13,360 nucleotides of DNA, from contig CANRQD010000024.1 in assembly GCA_947632685.1 (NCBI GenBank), forward strand, positions 1 to 13,360, given 5' to 3'. A model generated the notes under the pieces. It was not told where the DNA came from. It was given only the letters and a program-made list of their open reading frames with translations, and made no database searches. The position numbers and the translations under genes are program-made. This DNA is from an uncultured Bacilli bacterium. Lineage in GTDB: Bacteria > Bacillota_I > Bacilli_A > RF39 > UBA660. Positions 1 to 6,467 of this stretch are shown one piece after another (within the stretch, counting starts at the first letter, position 1; the number at the start of each line of letters is the position of its first letter).

Positions 1-1031
1 AACGTGGTACCCCATCAATTATTGATAAATGGAAAAAAACTGATATTGCTATAAAAGCAGGAATAAATTTAGTTATTGAGTTACCATATACTATTGCTAC
101 AGAAAGTGCTGACTATTTCAGTTATGGAGCTATAACATTATTAGAAAAATTAAAAGTAGATAAATTAATATTTGGTAGTGAAACTAATGATATAAATTTA
201 TTTATAGAACTTGTAGATACAGAACTTAACAATAAAGAGTTTGATCCTCTTACTAAAATATATATGAAAATGGGAGAAAATTATCCTACTGCCCTATCTA
301 AAGCTTTGCTTGATTTAACTGGTAAAAATGTAAAATTACCAAATGATTTATTAGGAATTAGTTATGTAAAAATAATTAAGAAAAATAATTACAAAATTAA
401 ACCAATATGTATAAAAAGAAAAGATAATTATAATAACAAAGAATTAGAAGAAAATATAAGTAGCGCCACTAGTATAAGAGAAGCATTAAAAAATAATATA
501 AATATTGATAATCAAATACCAAGTTTTGTAAAACCTTATCTTCATGATTTACACTTTCAAGATGATTATTTTAAATTTTTAAAATATAAAATAATGTTAG
601 AAAAAGATCTAAGTATATATCAAACTGTAGATGAAGGACTTGGAGATAAAATCAAAAAAGAGATAGTTAATTCTATAAGTTATGATGATTTAATAAATAG
701 AGTAAAATCTAAAAGATATACCTATAATAAGATTAATAGAATGTTAAATCATATACTATGTGGTTTTACTAAAGAATTAGCAGAAAAAACTAAAACTATA
801 GAATATATAAGAGTATTAGGATTTGATAATATAGGGCAAAACTATTTAAATAAAATAAAAAAAGAGATTGATATTCCAGTAATTAGTAACTTTTCTAAAA
901 ACAAAAGTGATATGATACAAATGGAATTTATCTCAACTGCTGTATATGCATCAATATTAGATGAAGAAAAAAAGAAAACTATGATACAACAAGAATATAT
1001 TAATCATCCAAAATATAAGGAGAAAATATAA
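1..1031 (+). CDS. tmcAL: tRNA(Met) cytidine acetate ligase TmcAL (YlbM family), 5'-truncated by the window edge
   Basis: The reading frame is open from position 3; the first two bases fit the end of a CAA (Gln) codon. About 343 residues are visible of a family that is usually about 400. The frame opens with RGTPSIIDKW and continues with NLVIELPYTIATESADYFS and LIFGSE, the conserved block after the N-terminal HIGH-like motif of the TmcAL nucleotidyltransferase fold; the HIGH region lies off the window. SSATSIREAL (nt 459-488) is the second nucleotidyltransferase signature. The family (known) activates acetate with ATP and transfers it to C34 of elongator tRNA-Met, making N4-acetylcytidine in the cytosol. 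The ATG at 264 is internal, because homology continues upstream of it. The stop codon TAA (1029-1031) directly abuts the gmk ATG, and the gmk ribosome binding site lies inside this gene, so the two are probably one transcript with coupled translation. Confidence 0.9.
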   Translation, partial: RGTPSIIDKWKKTDIAIKAGINLVIELPYTIATESADYFSYGAITLLEKLKVDKLIFGSETNDINLFIELVDTELNNKEFDPLTKIYMKMGENYPTALSKALLDLTGKNVKLPNDLLGISYVKIIKKNNYKIKPICIKRKDNYNNKELEENISSATSIREALKNNINIDNQIPSFVKPYLHDLHFQDDYFKFLKYKIMLEKDLSIYQTVDEGLGDKIKKEIVNSISYDDLINRVKSKRYTYNKINRMLNHILCGFTKELAEKTKTIEYIRVLGFDNIGQNYLNKIKKEIDIPVISNFSKNKSDMIQMEFISTAVYASILDEEKKKTMIQQEYINHPKYKEKI

Positions 1032-1706
1032 ATGAAAAAAACTAAAACTGAGGGACAATTAATTGTAATATCTGGACCATCTGGTTGTGGCAAAGGTACT
1101 ATTGTTAAGGGAGTACTAAATACTAATGATAAAACTTGGGTATCAATATCATGTACAAGTAGAAAACCTAGACCAGGTGAAATTGATGGACGTGAGTATT
1201 ATTTTTTATCAAAAGATGAATTTGAACAAGATATAAAAAATGGAAGATTTTTAGAATATGCAGAATATGCTGATAATTATTATGGTACTCCAAGAGATGT
1301 TATTCAAAAAAAATTAGATCAAGGTATTGATGTTATATTAGAAATAGAAATACAAGGTGCTTTAAAAATAAAAGAATTATTAGAAGATACAATTTTTATA
1401 TTTATTCTTCCTCCTTCCATGAAAGAATTAAAGAAAAGATTAGAAGGAAGAAATACTGAAACTAAAGACAAAATAACTAAAAGATTTTTAACAGCATATA
1501 AAGAAATTAATGAAGTCACTAAATATAATTATGTTGTTGTAAATGATGATATAGAACTTGCTGTTAAAAAAGTTAATTCAATACTTTTATCTGAAAAATG
1601 TAGAGTTGACAGAATTGAAGAAAGTTACTTAAATTCACTTGAAGAAGAAATACACGAAATTTTAAGAGAAGATAAAATATTTATTAATGAAAAGTTAAAT
1701 ATATAA
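1032..1706 (+). CDS. gmk: Guanylate kinase
   Basis: The 224-residue product phosphorylates GMP (and dGMP) to GDP with ATP in the cytosol, an essential step of GTP supply. The Walker A loop GPSGCGKG is at residues 15-22. The GMP-binding segment SCTSRKPRPGEIDGREYYF is at 40-58, followed by the FLEYAEYADNYYGTP region (73-87). ILEIEIQGA is the conserved core strand (usually DIDVQGA). At 224 residues it is slightly longer than the usual 200-210, with the extra length in a charged C-terminal tail. The ATG follows AAGGAG (1017-1022) with 9 bases between. It starts on the base after the tmcAL stop, so it is the second gene of that unit and the last before a terminator. Nothing essential looks missing. 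Confidence 0.97.
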   Translation: MKKTKTEGQLIVISGPSGCGKGTIVKGVLNTNDKTWVSISCTSRKPRPGEIDGREYYFLSKDEFEQDIKNGRFLEYAEYADNYYGTPRDVIQKKLDQGIDVILEIEIQGALKIKELLEDTIFIFILPPSMKELKKRLEGRNTETKDKITKRFLTAYKEINEVTKYNYVVVNDDIELAVKKVNSILLSEKCRVDRIEESYLNSLEEEIHEILREDKIFINEKLNI

Positions 1707-1739
1707 AAACACTTACATAATAATAAGTGTCTTTTTTTT
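1706..1739. terminator. Bidirectional intrinsic terminator between convergent gmk and tgt
   Basis: ACACTTA (1709-1715) pairs with TAAGTGT (1724-1730) around an 8-base loop. On the plus strand a C and a run of eight T follow. On the minus strand the same stem is followed by five T. The hairpin starts three bases after the gmk stop codon begins and lies about 30 bases beyond the tgt stop, so it can serve both convergent transcripts. Confidence 0.85.
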
Positions 1740-1762
1740 AATATTAAAATTATTTATTTTAA

Positions 1763-2890
1763 CTATTTCTTTTTAATTTCATAATTTTTTATAAATTGAT
1801 CTCTAAATTCTAATAACCTATCTTCTTTAATTGCATCTCTTATATCTTCTGTAAGTTTTATTAAAAACCTAATATTATGAATTGATAATAATGTTCCTCC
1901 AAGTGATTCTTTAGTTGTAATTAAATGTCTAATATAGCCTCTTGTATAGTTTTTACATGTATAACAATCACAATTATCATCAATAGGTGTAAAATCAGTT
2001 ATAAATTTTTTATTATTTAAATTAATTTTTCCGTTTTTTGTAAAAGCTTGTCCATGTCTTGCAATGCGAGTTGGTAAAACGCAATCAAATATATCTACAC
2101 CTCTAATAACTCCTTCTATAATATCTATAGGTTCTCCTACTCCCATTAGATAACGAACTTTATCTTTAGGTAAATATGGAATAGAATAATCAATGGCCTT
2201 ATACATATCTTCTTTACTTTCACCATCATTTGCTACTCCACCAATACTATATCCATCAAAATCTAATTTTACTGTTTCAACGGCTGATAGTTTTCTTAAA
2301 TCTTCATATGGTCCACCTTGAACAATTCCAAATAATGCCTGATTTTTATTAGAATGAACATCTTTTCCTCTCTTAGCCCATCTTAAAGTTCTTTCTAAAC
2401 TATTTTTTAAATATTCATAACTTGCACTTGCAGGAGGACACTCATCAAAACTCATAGCAATATCACTATCTAATTTATTTTGAATTTCAATAGATTTTTC
2501 AGGAGTTAAAAATAAACTTGAACCATCTATATGACTTTTAAAATGAACACCTTCCTCTGTTATATCTTTTTCTTTATTCTTAGCAAGAGAAAATACTTGA
2601 AAACCACCACTATCAGTTAAAATCGGTCCATCATAGTTCATAAACTTATGTAAACCACTAGCTTCTGCTACTACATCTTCACCTGGACGTAACCATAAAT
2701 GATATGTATTAGATAAAACTATACCTGCCCCACAATCTTTAACTTGATCAGGAGTTAGGCCTTTTACAGTAGCACGTGTACCAACGGGCATAAACATAGG
2801 AGTATAATAAGTTCCATAATTAGTTTCAATTTGACCAAATCTTGCTTTTGTATTTTTTTCTTCTTTTAGCAAATTATACTTGATTTTCAA
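1763..2890 (-). CDS. tgt: tRNA-guanine transglycosylase (queuine tRNA-ribosyltransferase), TTG start
   Basis: The 375-residue product is of normal bacterial length. It exchanges guanine 34 for preQ1 in GUN-anticodon tRNAs, the step before QueA. DSGGFQVFSLA (93-103) holds the general acid/base Asp93, and SFDECPP follows at 147-153. GIVQGG (188-193) and SIGGVANDGE line the preQ1 pocket. FDCVLPTRIARHG (268-280) carries the likely nucleophile Asp269. The zinc ligands are Cys307, Cys309 and Cys312 in CDCYTC plus His338. The start is TTG (2888-2890): MKIKYNLLKEEKNTKARFG aligns with the family N-terminus and the first in-frame ATG would remove about 31 residues of the barrel. It ends in TAG. It lies 24 bases downstream of the broken GNAT gene and close to queA, the standard queuosine pairing. 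The pocket loop reads GGVANDGE, one residue longer than the GGLxVGE I would expect. Confidence 0.97.
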   Translation of the reverse strand: MKIKYNLLKEEKNTKARFGQIETNYGTYYTPMFMPVGTRATVKGLTPDQVKDCGAGIVLSNTYHLWLRPGEDVVAEASGLHKFMNYDGPILTDSGGFQVFSLAKNKEKDITEEGVHFKSHIDGSSLFLTPEKSIEIQNKLDSDIAMSFDECPPASASYEYLKNSLERTLRWAKRGKDVHSNKNQALFGIVQGGPYEDLRKLSAVETVKLDFDGYSIGGVANDGESKEDMYKAIDYSIPYLPKDKVRYLMGVGEPIDIIEGVIRGVDIFDCVLPTRIARHGQAFTKNGKINLNNKKFITDFTPIDDNCDCYTCKNYTRGYIRHLITTKESLGGTLLSIHNIRFLIKLTEDIRDAIKEDRLLEFRDQFIKNYEIKKK

Positions 2891-2894
2891 AAAA

Positions 2895-2901
2895 TCACCT
2901 C
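2895..2901 (-). promoter_or_regulatory. Ribosome binding site that fixes the tgt TTG start
   Basis: On the minus strand GAGGTGA precedes the TTG codon, with 4 bases between GAGGTGA and TTG and 7 between the GAGG core and TTG. No ATG or GTG in frame has a comparable site, so this supports TTG initiation. Confidence 0.75.
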
Positions 2902-2914
2902 AAAACTTTTTATA

Positions 2915-3381
2915 TTATTTAAAATATGTATAAACATTTTTATTATCGTATGTATCAACAAGTGAATAACCAGAATTATTAGCAACTTTATTACTAGCAA
3001 CATTATTTTTATTAATAACAATTTTTATATTTGACAAATCTTTTACATTATCTAATAAATAAGATGTAATACCAACTAATGTTTTTTCCGCATAACCATT
3101 ATTTCTATAACTACTATCTATAGCACACCAAATTCTACTACATTATTCGAATATATTTTATTAAAGCCACACATTCCAACATTTTCTTTATCACTATTAT
3201 ATATTACATAGCTTTTCATTTCTTTTTCTCTATTTAATTCATCTGAAGACTTATTAATCCAATCAGAAAAATTTTTGGAAATATATCTATATACTCCCTC
3301 ATCTTTTGTTAATTTTCTCACTAATTTCGCATGTTTATACTGATCATATGATTCTATATATACAGAATTTAATTTAATCAT
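2915..3381 (-). pseudogene. GNAT-family N-acetyltransferase, interrupted by a one-base frameshift
   Basis: The first frame runs from ATG (3379-3381) through MIKLNSVYIESYDQYKHAK to NNVVEFGVL and stops at TAG (3118-3120). In the neighbouring frame, starting at GCT (3122-3124), the protein continues AIDSSYRNNGYAEKTLVG and ends YTYFK with TAA at 2915-2917. Joined, the pieces give EFGVAIDSSYRNNGYAEKTL, which is GNAT motif A (Arg-x-x-Gly-x-Ala acetyl-CoA loop), in a protein of about 155 residues, normal for the family. Adding one base between GTG and GCT (for example GTGGCT instead of GTGCT) restores the frame. The start is ATG 3381, not the in-frame GTG at 3390, because GGGGTGG sits 5 bases before that ATG. 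GNAT enzymes move an acetyl group from acetyl-CoA to an amine; the substrate is unknown, although the Tyr/Arg-rich N-terminus resembles RimJ/RimL-type members. It lies between queA and tgt, with its own promoter upstream. Sequencing error remains possible. Confidence 0.85.
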
Positions 3382-3386
3382 ACTAA

Positions 3387-3393
3387 CCACCCC
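3387..3393 (-). promoter_or_regulatory. Ribosome binding site that decides the GNAT start
   Basis: GGGGTGG on the minus strand lies 5 bases before the ATG at 3379-3381 and overlaps the alternative in-frame GTG at 3388-3390. The ATG is therefore the more likely start. Confidence 0.65.
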
Positions 3394-3406
3394 ATAAATC
3401 TCACAT

Positions 3407-3435
3407 ATTATATCATAAATTTAATAAAAATACAA
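3407..3435 (-). promoter_or_regulatory. Promoter for the GNAT-tgt segment (extended -10)
   Basis: On the minus strand TTGTAT (3430-3435) is a -35-like element. It is followed after 17 bases by TATAAT (3407-3412), preceded by the extended -10 TGA (3413-3415). The expected start point is near 3400, giving a leader of about 19 bases that contains the GNAT ribosome binding site. It lies just after the queA stop codon. Only a weak AT-only hairpin separates it from queA, so read-through from queA is also likely. The core TTATGATATAATA recurs at two other minus-strand sites in the window. Confidence 0.6.
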
Positions 3436-3443
3436 TACTATTT

Positions 3444-4469
3444 CTATTTAATAAACATTGCATCACCAAATGAAAAGAAACGATATTTTTCTTTTACAGC
3501 AATATTATACGCATTAAGTATTTTATCACGACCCGCAAAAGCAGAAACTAACATTATCAATGTTGATTTAGGTAAATGAAAATTGGTTATTAAAGCATCA
3601 ATTGCCTTAAATTTATAACCTGGATAAATAAAAATATCTGTCCAACCAGCTGTTTCTATAAATTTATTATATTTAGTCATTACTGATTCTAAAGTTCTAG
3701 TAGTTGTAGTACCAACAGAAATAATTTTATGACCATTTTTTCTTGTTTCAGTCAATTTTTCAGCAACATCTTTACTTATACTATAATATTCACTATGCAT
3801 TTTATGATCTAAAATATTAGAAACATTTACCGGTCTAAAAGTACCTAATCCTACATGTAATGTTATATAGCAAATATTAACTCCTTTATCTTCTATTTGC
3901 TTTAATAATTCTTTTGTAAAATGTAGACCTGCAGTTGGTGCAGCTGCACTACCTATTTCTTTGGCATAAACAGTTTGATATCTAGATTGATCTTCTAACT
4001 GCTCATGTATATATGGTGGAAGTGGCATTGTTCCTAATTTTTCTAATATTTCATATAAAATACCGTCATAAATTAAATTAAAATGCTTAATACCTTCATC
4101 TAATGATTTTACACATTCTGCTTTTAGTAATCCATTTCCAAAAGAAACAATAGTTCCTACTTTTATTCTTCTAGCAGGTTTTACTAAACATTCCCAGCAA
4201 TCGTCGTATATATTTTTTAAAAGTAAAATTTCAATAACTGCATTGGTTTCTTCTTTATTTCCTATAAGCCTAGCAGGTAGTACTTTAGTATCATTTAAAA
4301 CTAAAGTATCACCTTTTTCTAAATAATCTATTATATTATAAAAATATTTGTGCTCCAAATCCCCACTTTCTTTATCTAATACTAACATTCTAGATTGAGA
4401 TCTATTCTTAATTGGTGTTTGGGCAATTAATTCTTCTGGCAAATTATAATTAAAATCTTCTGTTTTCAA
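3444..4469 (-). CDS. queA: S-adenosylmethionine:tRNA ribosyltransferase-isomerase QueA, TTG start
   Basis: The 341-residue product is full length for the family (about 340-350). It transfers and isomerises the ribose of S-adenosylmethionine onto preQ1-modified tRNA to give epoxyqueuosine, directly after Tgt. Hallmarks are YNLPEELIAQTPIKNRSQSR near the N-terminus, LVLNDTKVLPARL (56-68), GSAAAPTAGLHFT (173-185), LHVGLGTFRPV (204-214), HKMHSEYY (222-229) and TTTTRTLES. The start codon is TTG (4467-4469), which fits the family N-terminus MKTEDFNYNLPEELIA. It overlaps the upstream gene's TGA in the string TTGA, so ribosomes finishing the upstream frame can restart here. A strong AAAGGAGG site lies upstream. 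If the upstream frameshift is real, those ribosomes stop early, at 4804, and coupling to queA would be weakened. Confidence 0.97.
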   Translation of the reverse strand: MKTEDFNYNLPEELIAQTPIKNRSQSRMLVLDKESGDLEHKYFYNIIDYLEKGDTLVLNDTKVLPARLIGNKEETNAVIEILLLKNIYDDCWECLVKPARRIKVGTIVSFGNGLLKAECVKSLDEGIKHFNLIYDGILYEILEKLGTMPLPPYIHEQLEDQSRYQTVYAKEIGSAAAPTAGLHFTKELLKQIEDKGVNICYITLHVGLGTFRPVNVSNILDHKMHSEYYSISKDVAEKLTETRKNGHKIISVGTTTTRTLESVMTKYNKFIETAGWTDIFIYPGYKFKAIDALITNFHLPKSTLIMLVSAFAGRDKILNAYNIAVKEKYRFFSFGDAMFIK

Positions 4470-5040
4470 AATTTAAGACCTCCTTTACTAAAGTTTTCTA
4501 TAGCGTTTTTAGTATCAGCTATAAACTTATAATAGTCATCATCAGTAATACTTTTAATATATTGAATTAATTTCTTATCTATATTTTTATTCTCATTGTT
4601 TACTAATTCATCATATTTATCTTCTACCATAAACATATAACCATAAAATTTTTCATAATTTTCAGTCTTAGTCATTAATTCATTCATTAATTCTTGATTA
4701 AATATATTCATATATTTATCTACAAAAACAGGATCATAAATACTACTAATATCTGCAATGATTATAATACTATTATCATCTAAATTAGTTGTAGAATACT
4801 TATCTAAAATAATTGAAGAACAAAGTAATATGGAATTTTTCTATTATAATAATCATAATTATCATCAATCTTTTTTGCAATAGATATAAATCTAGAAGAT
4901 TTATCTAACTTAGTTAATGATTTTAAACCTGCATTTATCATTTCATCAGTATTAGAATTTAAAATTTTATCTAAGTTTGCAATTATATTTTCTTTTAAAG
5001 TATTATAATCAATTCTTTTATCAAATATTTTATTTTTCAT
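4466..5040 (-). pseudogene. Unknown soluble protein gene of about 191 codons, interrupted by a one-base frameshift in an A5 run
   Basis: Two abutting frames look like one gene. The first runs from ATG (5038-5040, MKNKIFDKRIDYNTLKENII) to a stop at 4804. The second reads NSILLCSSIILDKYSTTN, then SIIIIADISSIYDPVFVDKY, and on through MNIFNQELMNEL to TGA at 4466-4468. The frames can be joined only in a short window (4804-4840). This window contains five A on the minus strand (4836-4840), in the codons Arg-Lys-Ile; a sixth A would give Arg-Lys-Asn-Ser and one 191-residue product. I do not recognise the family. It is acidic, Asn/Lys/Asp-rich, without signal peptide or convincing membrane segment, and looks alpha-helical with one hydrophobic strand region near the join. 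A GGTGAT site precedes the ATG. Its TGA overlaps the queA TTG, so it is the leading gene of the queA unit. The ATG at 4711 is probably internal to the ancestral gene. Confidence 0.75.
4479..4486 (-). promoter_or_regulatory. Strong Shine-Dalgarno site for queA TTG start, inside the upstream gene
   Basis: AAAGGAGG on the minus strand lies 9 bases before the TTG at 4467-4469. It is encoded within the last codons (Lys-Gly-Gly) of the upstream frame. The strong site may compensate for the weak TTG codon. Confidence 0.75.
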
Positions 5041-5060
5041 AACATCACCAAAACATCGTT

Positions 5061-5089
5061 ATTATATCATAAAAATTAAAAATACTCCA
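5061..5089 (-). promoter_or_regulatory. Promoter for the unknown gene-queA unit, overlapping the ruvB terminator
   Basis: On the minus strand TGATATAAT (5061-5069) is a perfect extended -10. A poor -35-like TGGAGT (5084-5089) lies 17 bases upstream, within the terminator hairpin of ruvB. The terminator's T-rich tail forms the spacer. The predicted start is near 5054, a leader of about 14 bases that contains GGTGAT (5044-5049). Confidence 0.6.
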
Positions 5090-5100
5090 TTAAGAGTATT
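5071..5100 (-). terminator. Intrinsic terminator after ruvB
   Basis: On the minus strand AATACTC (5094-5100) pairs with GAGTATT (5081-5087) around a 6-base loop, followed by TTTAATTTTT. The upstream arm overlaps the ruvB stop codon (TAA, 5099-5101), and the downstream arm and tail overlap the next promoter. Confidence 0.75.
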
Positions 5101-6103
5101 ATTTATCTTTATAAGGAATACCTAAAACTTCATAACCTAATTCTGTAACAATTCTACCACGACTAGTTCTCTTTAAGAAACCATTTTGTAATAGATATGG
5201 TTCATATACATCTTCTATAGTTGAGACCTCTTCTCCTATTGAACTACTTATAGCATCTACACCTACAGGTCCACCATTAAACTTATTAATAATTGTTGAA
5301 AGTAATAGTCTATCTACTTCATCTAAGCCCTGTTTATCTACTTTAAGTTTATCCAAAGCTAAAGCTGTAATTTTTTTATCAATAACACCATTTCCTTGTA
5401 CTAAAGCAAAATCCCTAACTCTTTTTAATAATCGATTAGCAATTCTTGGAGTACCCCTACTTCTACTAGCAAGTTCAACTGCTGCATCATCTTCAATCAC
5501 AGTATCAAGTACTCTAGATGTTCTCTTAATTATTTCTGTAAGTTCTTCTATTGTATAAAATTGTAGTTTAGAAACTATTCCAAATCTATCTCTTAATGGA
5601 GAAGTTAAATCTCCTGCTCTTGTAGTAGCACCAACTAAAGTAAATGGAGGTAAATCTATTTTTATATTCCTACTATTACCATCTGTTCCTATTATAATAT
5701 CTAATGTAAAATCTTCCATAGCAGGATATAGTATTTCTTCAATAAATTTAGGCATTCTATGTATCTCATCAATAAATAAGACATCACCAGGTTCTAATGA
5801 AGATAAAACAGCAGCTAAATCACCTGATTTTTCAATACTAGGACCACTTGCTGTTTTAATATTTGTTCCCATTTCATTAGCAATAATATAAGCTAAAGTT
5901 GTTTTTCCAAGACCAGGTGGACCATATAATAAAACATGGTCTAAAGCTTCACCTCTCATTTTAGCAGCTTTAATAAATATCTTTATATTTTCTTTAACTT
6001 CAGTTTGACCTATATATTCATCTATTACCTCAGGTCTTATAGAATTATCTAAAATTCCATCATCCTTTACATCTACATTTCTAATTATATTTTCATCAGT
6101 CAT
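5099..6103 (-). CDS. ruvB: Holliday junction branch migration ATPase RuvB
   Basis: The 334-residue product is normal length. RuvB forms hexameric AAA+ rings that flank RuvA at a Holliday junction and pull DNA through by ATP hydrolysis. IRPEVIDEYIGQ (22-33) is the family N-terminal box. Walker A GPPGLGKT is at 61-68, Walker B IDEIH at 111-115, sensor 1 GATTRAG at 158-164, and LRDRF (170-174) holds the arginine finger. GGPVGVDAISSSIGEE and the following region form the C-terminal winged helix. ATG 6103 is preceded by AGGAGG (6111-6116) with 7 bases between. It lies 21 bases after the stop of the unknown 110-codon gene, which separates it from ruvA. The stop codon sits inside its terminator stem. 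Confidence 0.98.
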   Translation of the reverse strand: MTDENIIRNVDVKDDGILDNSIRPEVIDEYIGQTEVKENIKIFIKAAKMRGEALDHVLLYGPPGLGKTTLAYIIANEMGTNIKTASGPSIEKSGDLAAVLSSLEPGDVLFIDEIHRMPKFIEEILYPAMEDFTLDIIIGTDGNSRNIKIDLPPFTLVGATTRAGDLTSPLRDRFGIVSKLQFYTIEELTEIIKRTSRVLDTVIEDDAAVELASRSRGTPRIANRLLKRVRDFALVQGNGVIDKKITALALDKLKVDKQGLDEVDRLLLSTIINKFNGGPVGVDAISSSIGEEVSTIEDVYEPYLLQNGFLKRTSRGRIVTELGYEVLGIPYKDK

Positions 6104-6124
6104 TGTACATCCTCCTGCAATTTC

Positions 6125-6457
6125 TTATTTTATATAACATTTATCAATTATATTATTATCATCTTTATTAGTCTTTATTTCATAAATGGAATCTAATATA
6201 TCTTCCAAAGTTATTATTTTTTTACTACATTTAGTTTTATTATCTATGGCATATAATAAAAATTGTTGCATATCCGATCTATATTTATATATTTCTTTAT
6301 GATCCTCATATAGCATATATAAATTGTTAATAAAATTTTCAAATTCATTATAAGAAAAATCAAATTTAACATTATAAAAAGACGAATATGTATCAAACAA
6401 TTCTACACTATCACGAAAAGTATTATTCTTAATTATTTTACCATAGTCAAATATCAT
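6125..6457 (-). CDS. Unknown 110-residue protein between ruvA and ruvB
   Basis: I do not recognise this family. The product starts MIFDYGKIIKNNTFRDSVEL and ends DDNNIIDKCYIK. It is rich in Tyr, Phe, Asn, Asp and Lys, has no signal peptide or membrane helix, and appears mostly helical, with an aromatic stretch around FYNVKFDFSYNEFENFINNLY (about residues 27-47) and a second helix around DMQQFLLYAID. The ATG is preceded by a weak TAGGT site. It starts 10 bases after the ruvA stop and ends 21 bases before ruvB, so it must be co-transcribed with both. ruvA and ruvB are normally adjacent, so this looks like a lineage-specific insertion. A role tied to RuvAB is only a guess from position. The intact frame of more than 100 codons and operon spacing support a real gene. 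Confidence 0.65.
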   Translation of the reverse strand: MIFDYGKIIKNNTFRDSVELFDTYSSFYNVKFDFSYNEFENFINNLYMLYEDHKEIYKYRSDMQQFLLYAIDNKTKCSKKIITLEDILDSIYEIKTNKDDNNIIDKCYIK

Positions 6458-6467
6458 AACATACCTA

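Noticed and set aside
264..266. ATG as start of the first gene
   Set aside because: TmcAL homology continues upstream to position 3 in the same frame (RGTP..., VIELPY..., FGSE), so this ATG is an internal Met.
1319..1519. Minus-strand frame of 66 codons inside gmk
   Set aside because: It is antisense to the conserved guanylate kinase frame, has no ribosome binding site and no recognisable protein; a shadow.
2891..2914. preQ1 riboswitch upstream of tgt or queA
   Set aside because: The gap before tgt is only 24 bases and queA overlaps its upstream gene, so there is no room for the aptamer. No preQ1-type hairpin/pseudoknot is seen.
3118..3126. Programmed -1 frameshift in the GNAT gene
   Set aside because: No slippery heptamer at the junction (TTT GGT GTG CTA TAG) and no obvious downstream structure; a simple base loss is more likely.
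4466..4468. Mycoplasma-type code (TGA as Trp)
   Set aside because: TGA acts as the stop before queA, Trp codons are TGG, and no long gene contains an in-frame TGA.
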